This document shows, one piece after another, positions 58,870-64,000 of a stretch of 64,000 bases of DNA. Each line of letters opens with the position of its first letter. Within the stretch, counting starts at the first letter, position 1. A model generated the notes under the pieces. The model ran no database searches and had not been told where the DNA came from. It was given only the letters and a program-made list of their open reading frames with translations. A program made the translations under genes and the position numbers. The stretch comes from [Phialemoniopsis] sp. UDSM-2020 (lineage: Eukaryota; Ascomycota; Sordariomycetes; Thyridiales; Thyridiaceae): contig JAEILZ010000001.1 of NCBI GenBank assembly GCA_018873225.1, positions 124,001 to 188,000 on the forward strand, given 5' to 3'.

Positions 58870-60890
58870 CTAGCCATCAAACTCTTCCAGAAATAGCGAG
58901 ATACCCACACCCGGGGGATACCTGGAGACATGCTGGGTTCTTGCAGCCTGACGTACTGCCCGGGCCAACTCGCTACTCCCACAGGCTGTAATCTGAATGT
59001 GGCCCTTGGCCTCTGAGATGACGGACTCCAAAAAGGATGCTAGATTAGGCCGTCCTTCTGTTACGTGGTATCTCGGCCTTGCCACGCCCGATGCCTTCTC
59101 CACTAACGAAGTGCCGCCATCGCCTTCTTTCTCAAAGGTTTCTAGCATGACAGCCTCAGCATCGTAATCAACATTATCTGTCTCTTCACCAACGACAAAC
59201 GGACTTTGATCGTCATTGCTATTCCTGGTGTCGAATCCAGCTGTGGCTGATAACGCGGTCTGCGCATCTCCGTGTAAGAACGGCGGTTCTGTCGATTCCT
59301 CCACAATCTCGTCATATCTACCTTCCCTCGAGGTACTTCCACCTGCTGTGAGGCACACCGTGACATTCAGGACGATTCCGATCCTGTCAGCTTTTTCATA
59401 TAAGTCTGCAAGTTGACCGAGGAACAAATCGACATGGATCCGACGTCTCGTGAGTACAAGAACAACACATCGGCGAATATGGGCGCCGGAGGGGGATTGC
59501 TGGAGAAGGTCTTCGAGTATTGGAAAAGTGAAAGAAGCACCCGTAGATCCGGAGATGAAGACCGCCGTGTCAATATCACCCCCGTTTTCCTGTGATAGCG
59601 AACTGCTCGGTGGTCTTCCATACGGGCCAAGTAGGAAAACCCGGACCGTAATGCCACCAGCATCATCAGCTTTGCCTCGGGCCAGCTGATTGATCCGCCC
59701 GGTAAGGCCGGCCTTTGTACGCATGAGAAGCTGCAAGCGGCGAGCTTTGTCGCTTTCTACCTCGACACAAGTGTTGGCGATGGTGAAAGGGTGCATAAAG
59801 TGCCAAGGGAACGACGGACTCCAGATATAGACATGCTGTCCAGCGGCCCAGCTGAACCGTACATTCTCGATGCTGAGCAGTGTCACCTCACTACCAAGTG
59901 CCTGCACCTTCGCCACATGCCCCAGGCGCCAGCGGTTGGCGTAGACCAAGTAACCTAGGCGCGAGAGAATGTCCGCTACCAGGGCGGCTACGGCGCAGTA
60001 TACCGTGAAGCGATGGTGCGTCGGCACATGTGCCCATAGCAGGGCAAAGAAAGCGACGCACGCGAGGATGTGGTGCGCGAGGAAGAATCGGTACGACAGG
60101 CGGCGGAAGGGCTGCGCAGAGGCGACCGCGGTCCAGAGCAAGACGAGCCACGCGAACAGGCCGTACTTGACCATGGACATGGTTTGCATGCCGGACCAGA
60201 ACATGCCCGCGCGGATCCACTCGGTCATGAAGCACGCGCCGTGCACCGCGGAGACGACGAAGATGGTTAGAGAGACCCATCTGTGTGCCCTGTTGAGACG
60301 CTCGTAGGAGATGCCGCAGGTTAGGGTGAAGATGTTAAGGCGGCTGACTAGGAGGAAGATGAGGGGAGTCTGGGTGTATGCTATCCAGGCAGTCCGGTAG
60401 CCCATCCTCTCAAGGCCTGGGGCTCCGGGAGCGGACTGTCTGTAAAAGATAAGGAAGAGACAGAAGGACCAGTAGGTGATGCCGCAAAGGACAGTGCCTA
60501 GCGGCGGGGGTGAGAGCCATGACCAGTGGCCAGGCCAGTGCAATTCCAGCAAGAGCCATTGTTGAACTCGGTTTCGGATTGATAGCCAGAGCCTTTGAAA
60601 GAGATGCTGGCGATTTACCCCGGAAGTATGGTCATTTAGTGGTGCATATGCTGTCCTGAGGCTGCAAGATTCAATTAGCTTGGTTAGTCACGAGAATATG
60701 AAGAGTCTTACCGAGCTATGGCCCAACGGCGGCGTATTACTCGGGCCATTCGAAGGAGAAATATGGGCGATAGTACTATCAGAAGGCCGTACCAGAAGAG
60801 GCTTCCCGCCACATGGTCGCTCAGGTAGGCCTTCTGCTGTCCATGAGGATGGCCTCCATGTCTAGGCGTATACTCCGTTATTGTTTCCAT
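58870..60890 (-). CDS. Ferric/cupric reductase, FRE/NOX family
   Basis: Two exons (60890-60712, 60661-58870) with a 50-nt intron give 656 aa. There are about seven membrane helices with paired heme-binding His residues (RAHRW and HG; HHIL and H near WAHVPTHH), an FAD-binding HPFTIAN, an NADPH-site SGSTGASF and a C-terminal VIS...ITACGSSELARAVRQAA. The family moves electrons from cytosolic NADPH through FAD and two hemes to extracellular metal ions, as the first step of reductive iron uptake. Between the FAD/NADPH domain and the C-terminus is an acidic insert of about 100 residues (EEST...NVDYDAEAVMLETFEKEG). No secretion signal is obvious, but the N-terminus has a membrane segment. Substrate metal is not determined. 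Confidence 0.93.
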
Positions 60891-61489
60891 GTTTGTGCAT
60901 CATCCGGTTATCTCTCGAATGCCATAACGAGACCTTTCAACGCCGTGACGTTGTTTTTGTACCCGGACTTGTCAGAAGTCTCGCTAGATGCGAATGAAGC
61001 TTCCGAACCACAGCTATCAAGGTAACCAAATACCTGCACCAACCTACCCAAAGATTGTTTGCTTATTGGTAAAGTAAGCTGAGCAATCTGGTCTCCGGAA
61101 GCTGTGATAATAAAGCTCACAGTGCCCAGGTGGGCATCAAGATTTTAGCAAGCTGTGTGTGCTATTGGTATAGTTTGCGGCCATTTGAGCAAGTTTACCT
61201 TGGCTTAGCTTTCCTAGCCTCATTTGTCAATCTATAACTGAGGGCCCCATCCTGAAGGTCTAGATAGGTGGATCAAGTACTTTGCATGCTACTAACTCTC
61301 CGCCTTTTCAGTCTGAATTGCTCATTTGCATCATATTTGGTAAAATGAAACTGAAGTCAAGGCATTTATCAACTCATCTTTCTCTGAGCTGAGAGACAAG
61401 GTTGAACATGAATATCCATATTTGACTAACATAATGCGACTATTCATATCGAATTGATTCATACTTCGTTACGCTTGAGCTGGAGAGCG
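60891..61489. other. Intergenic region
   Basis: About 600 bp containing the promoter of the ferric reductase gene and the 3' region of the hydrolase gene. No GATA-type iron box was recognised with confidence. Confidence 0.35.
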
Positions 61490-62416
61490 TTATGTACCCG
61501 GCTCCCACTTTTCCAACTTGCTGAGCAGCACATCCAGAATCTCTTCCAGACGGTTCACGGCCACGCTGAGGTGCGCCTCGTCTTCATACCTGTGATACTC
61601 AACGCCCGGCAGCAGCTTGGCTGCCTTGTCTGCCATAGCTATCGGGACGTTCACGTCCTTGCCGCCGTGCCACATCGCCAGCCTGCCATCCGAAGGCACA
61701 TCCTCCAACTTGAAGTCCCACGGCCTCGCGAACAGCGCGCCCTCGCAGGCGAAGCCGCCGCCGCCGCCTTTGATCGACTCACGCGAGCTCTGCGCCAGCG
61801 CCCTGAAGAGCTTTCCATCGTTGCCAAAGATGGCCTCTTGGTCCTCGGCCGGCCACCCCTTGAACCCCTTGGCGATGGCCTCGTCCGAGCGCTCCGGATC
61901 CTTGTCGTCCATGACGGACTTCATCCCCAGCTCGACGAGCCAGCCGAGGGTACCGGGAATCCAGCGGTTGAGGGTATGCAGGGCGCGCAGGTGCGTCGCC
62001 ATGCCGGCCATGCCGAGCGAGGTGGGGAACATGCTCGACACGATGGCGACGGAGCGCAGGCGCTCGGCTGGCAGGGCGCGCAGGCAGGCCAGGGCATAGG
62101 GCCCGCCGCCCGAGATACCCAGGATAGCGAACTTCTTGATGCCGAGGTGGTCGGCGAGGTGGAGCACGTCGGGCGCGAAGGAGGACAGAGTGCGGCGCGG
62201 ATCGGGGGTCGATCCGCCGAAGCCGGGCCGCGTGACGCCGATGACGATTACGCCGCGCTTGGATGCTGCATCGTTAATGGGCTGGCCCTCGCTGTGGGTG
62301 CCGGGATAGCCGTGGAAGTAGAACAGCACCGGCTTGTCCGGGGTGATGTCTGCGCCGTAGGTGGTGTAGCTAAGCTTATGCCCGTCCGGGAGGGTGAGGG
62401 ACCGATCGCCGGACAT
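61490..62416 (-). CDS. Alpha/beta hydrolase
   Basis: The 308-aa intronless product has the alpha/beta hydrolase fold: HGYPGTHSEG (oxyanion loop), RPGFGGS, the nucleophile elbow GISGGG with Ser102, Asp at about 254 in WHGGKDVNVP and His at about 282 in DEAHLS. An in-frame ATG upstream (62515) would add 33 residues of weak character, so the Met at 62416 is chosen. Unlike the esterase of the cluster it lacks an HGGG motif, so it belongs to a different branch (epoxide hydrolase or esterase-like). The substrate is not predictable. Confidence 0.85.
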   Translation of the reverse strand: MSGDRSLTLPDGHKLSYTTYGADITPDKPVLFYFHGYPGTHSEGQPINDAASKRGVIVIGVTRPGFGGSTPDPRRTLSSFAPDVLHLADHLGIKKFAILGISGGGPYALACLRALPAERLRSVAIVSSMFPTSLGMAGMATHLRALHTLNRWIPGTLGWLVELGMKSVMDDKDPERSDEAIAKGFKGWPAEDQEAIFGNDGKLFRALAQSSRESIKGGGGGFACEGALFARPWDFKLEDVPSDGRLAMWHGGKDVNVPIAMADKAAKLLPGVEYHRYEDEAHLSVAVNRLEEILDVLLSKLEKWEPGT

Positions 62417-63114
62417 CGATGTTGCTTCGTGTTGGTTGTTGTTCACGATGGAAATCGTCCAATAGAGGAACAGATGGCAAGAAGAAAGATGGCGCACGCC
62501 AACTGAGGTCACCACTTCTTATACCGCAAGGCATACATGCATGCATGCGCCTCTCGGCAGCAGCCCTTAAGGGAAAGCGGGGCTCTCGCAAGCTGGCTTA
62601 TCGCGAGATCAGACTCGGTCGAAATCAGCTTCAGAACGTGAATCAGAGCATGACGATTTGGGTCAGAGCTGACTCCATCAGATAAATACAGGGCATGCGA
62701 TTCTTGATGCCCATCTCGATGTTTCTGGTCAGTGGCCTGTGGAGTGAGAGGGAAGCAAAAAGTTGATGCCTGGCGCACGAGGCAGCTGTGCAGAAGCTAC
62801 CCCTGTCAAAATTCCCAGCCTCTCCACCTCTCCAGGAACCACCACTACTCCAGACTGCCAACCTCACCTCGGACCCTCAATCTAATCTCGACCGCACTCT
62901 CGCCGTCGTCCCTCATTGTTGCACCTGTCCAGAAGTTCAGTCCACTCCTTTGGGACGTTCCAGGTCAAAACACGCTCGTTCGGATTGCACTTGGCCTGAT
63001 TTTTCCGTCAATTGACACTCTCAGCGCAATGTTCTTCTTCACCTCAGCGTCTTGAGCTCTTTCTTATACCAATTGTGACCACCAAACCCTCCTTTGCACC
63101 TCCAATCTGACGAG
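62417..63114. other. Divergent promoter region
   Basis: About 0.7 kb between the hydrolase and BTB gene starts. An alternating CATGCATGCATGCG run near 62532-62545 is present. No TATA box is certain. Confidence 0.35.
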
Positions 63115-64000
63115 ATGGCCGACAACATCAACGACGACGAGGTCCTCGCCGATGCCCCCGCCAACCCGACTCCCGAGGTGGAGATGACCGGCGATGCTGA
63201 AGGAGAGGAAGAGCCTTCTGGGCGTGCTGCTCTGCCCTTTGCCGAGGCCGAGGCCGAGGAGGAGGAAGCACCCCGCCCGAGCTTCACAAGCTTTCTCACC
63301 AGTCCCATCGTGACTCTCCTAGTCGGGAGCAGCGACCAGGGGACCGTCATTACAGCTCACCAGGCTCTCCTTACGCAAAGTCCTTACTTCCGCGATGCCT
63401 GCGCCGAGTTCACCGACGATGGTAGCGTGAGTGTCATCCCGCCTGCAGTCCCCTCAAAGGGTGCTTTCTCACTTTCAATGCGACCTGAGCTGATCTTCTT
63501 TGATACAGCCGAGACAAATCGACCTTGCCGACCACGACCTCGATGCCATGGGCTGCTTTCTTGAATTCCTATATACCGGCGACTACTTCCCCAAGAAGAT
63601 CCCCGGCCAGCGCCAGCTCGAGACCGACCCATCTCTGCCCAAGGTCGACGAGACCGGCGACCAGCTCCTCAAGCATGCCCGAGTCTACACTCTTGCCGAG
63701 AAGTTCCAGATGCCGCAGCTGAAGCACCTGTCGTCCTCCAAGATCCACTGCGTCAACTCAACGGCCAAGGGCGAGATCGCCTACGCCCGCTACGTCTACG
63801 CCAACACCCCCAAGGAGGACAACTCCATCCGTGCGCCCGTCGCCAAGTTCTGGGCCACCCGCAGCCACACCCTGCGCGCCGAGGCCGAGGAAGAGTTCCG
63901 CGCCCTGTGCTTGGAGCACCCCCAGTTCGGTTACGATGTGCTCAGTAAGTCGCGCTCTGCACGTTGCCCCTCTCCACTTCATGTGCTAACAATGATACAC
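63115..64000 (+). CDS. BTB/POZ domain protein, partial at right edge
   Basis: Two exons are visible (63115-63426, 63509-63944), joined in phase 0; a third must lie beyond the window because 63945 begins a GTAAGT donor with no acceptor seen before 64000. The N-terminus is acidic. The BTB fold starts near residue 57: FLTSPIVTLLVG, then ITAHQALLTQSPYFRDAC, and after the junction LDAMGCFLEFLYTGDYFP. The BTB fold mediates protein-protein contacts, often in cullin-3 ubiquitin ligases. At least 249 residues are encoded here; total length is unknown. Confidence 0.88.

Noticed and set aside
61454..62506. 350-codon plus-strand open frame
   Set aside because: Antisense shadow of the alpha/beta hydrolase, which has all catalytic motifs.

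Overview
The window is nuclear DNA of a filamentous ascomycete (Pezizomycotina, most likely Sordariomycetes). The evidence is short GT-AG introns of about 50-90 nt with CTAAC/CTGAC branch points, mixed strands without operons, and fungal families: Zn2Cys6 regulator, DHA2 transporter, Akr1 DHHC-ankyrin enzyme, SET9, fungal FRE reductase and fungal LrgA/LrgB fusion. Most multi-exon models below were joined by hand from splice signals and keep frame across every junction.

Region 1 (about 1-16.4 kb) looks like a triterpenoid biosynthetic gene cluster. It holds a Zn2Cys6 regulator, an HGGG-type esterase, a class II triterpene cyclase of squalene-hopene type (DxDD motif), a CYP7/8-like P450, a small EXPERA-domain (EBP/TMEM97-like) membrane protein, a DHA2-type MFS exporter and a second P450. 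Several of these genes are divergent pairs sharing promoters. A plausible logic is cyclisation of squalene or an epoxide, modification by two P450s and perhaps the EXPERA protein, acyl-group removal by the esterase, and export. The EXPERA member is the most unusual part.

Region 2 (about 16.4-21.6 kb) is a decayed, simple-repeat-rich tract. It contains remnants of a protein with an SRA-YDG domain and a RING-like cysteine motif (UHRF1-like parts), interrupted by in-frame stops, and a nearly perfect 35-bp inverted repeat.

Region 3 (about 21.7-64 kb) is mostly conserved housekeeping: AKR1 palmitoyltransferase, SRP receptor beta, cystathionine beta-synthase, a RecQ helicase, an augmin HAUS3-like subunit, an LrgA/LrgB-type membrane protein, a Pin1-type prolyl isomerase, RNA polymerase II subunit RPB9, mitochondrial ribosomal protein uL14m, histone H4K20 methyltransferase SET9, a PAP2-type membrane protein, a ferric reductase, an alpha/beta hydrolase and a BTB protein cut by the right edge. 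Also present are a seven-TM protein and an unrecognised 257-aa protein. Three long tracts (32.3-34.4, 37.6-41.1 and 54.6-58.9 kb) show no gene I can support. I saw no rRNA, tRNA, transposase or CRISPR array.
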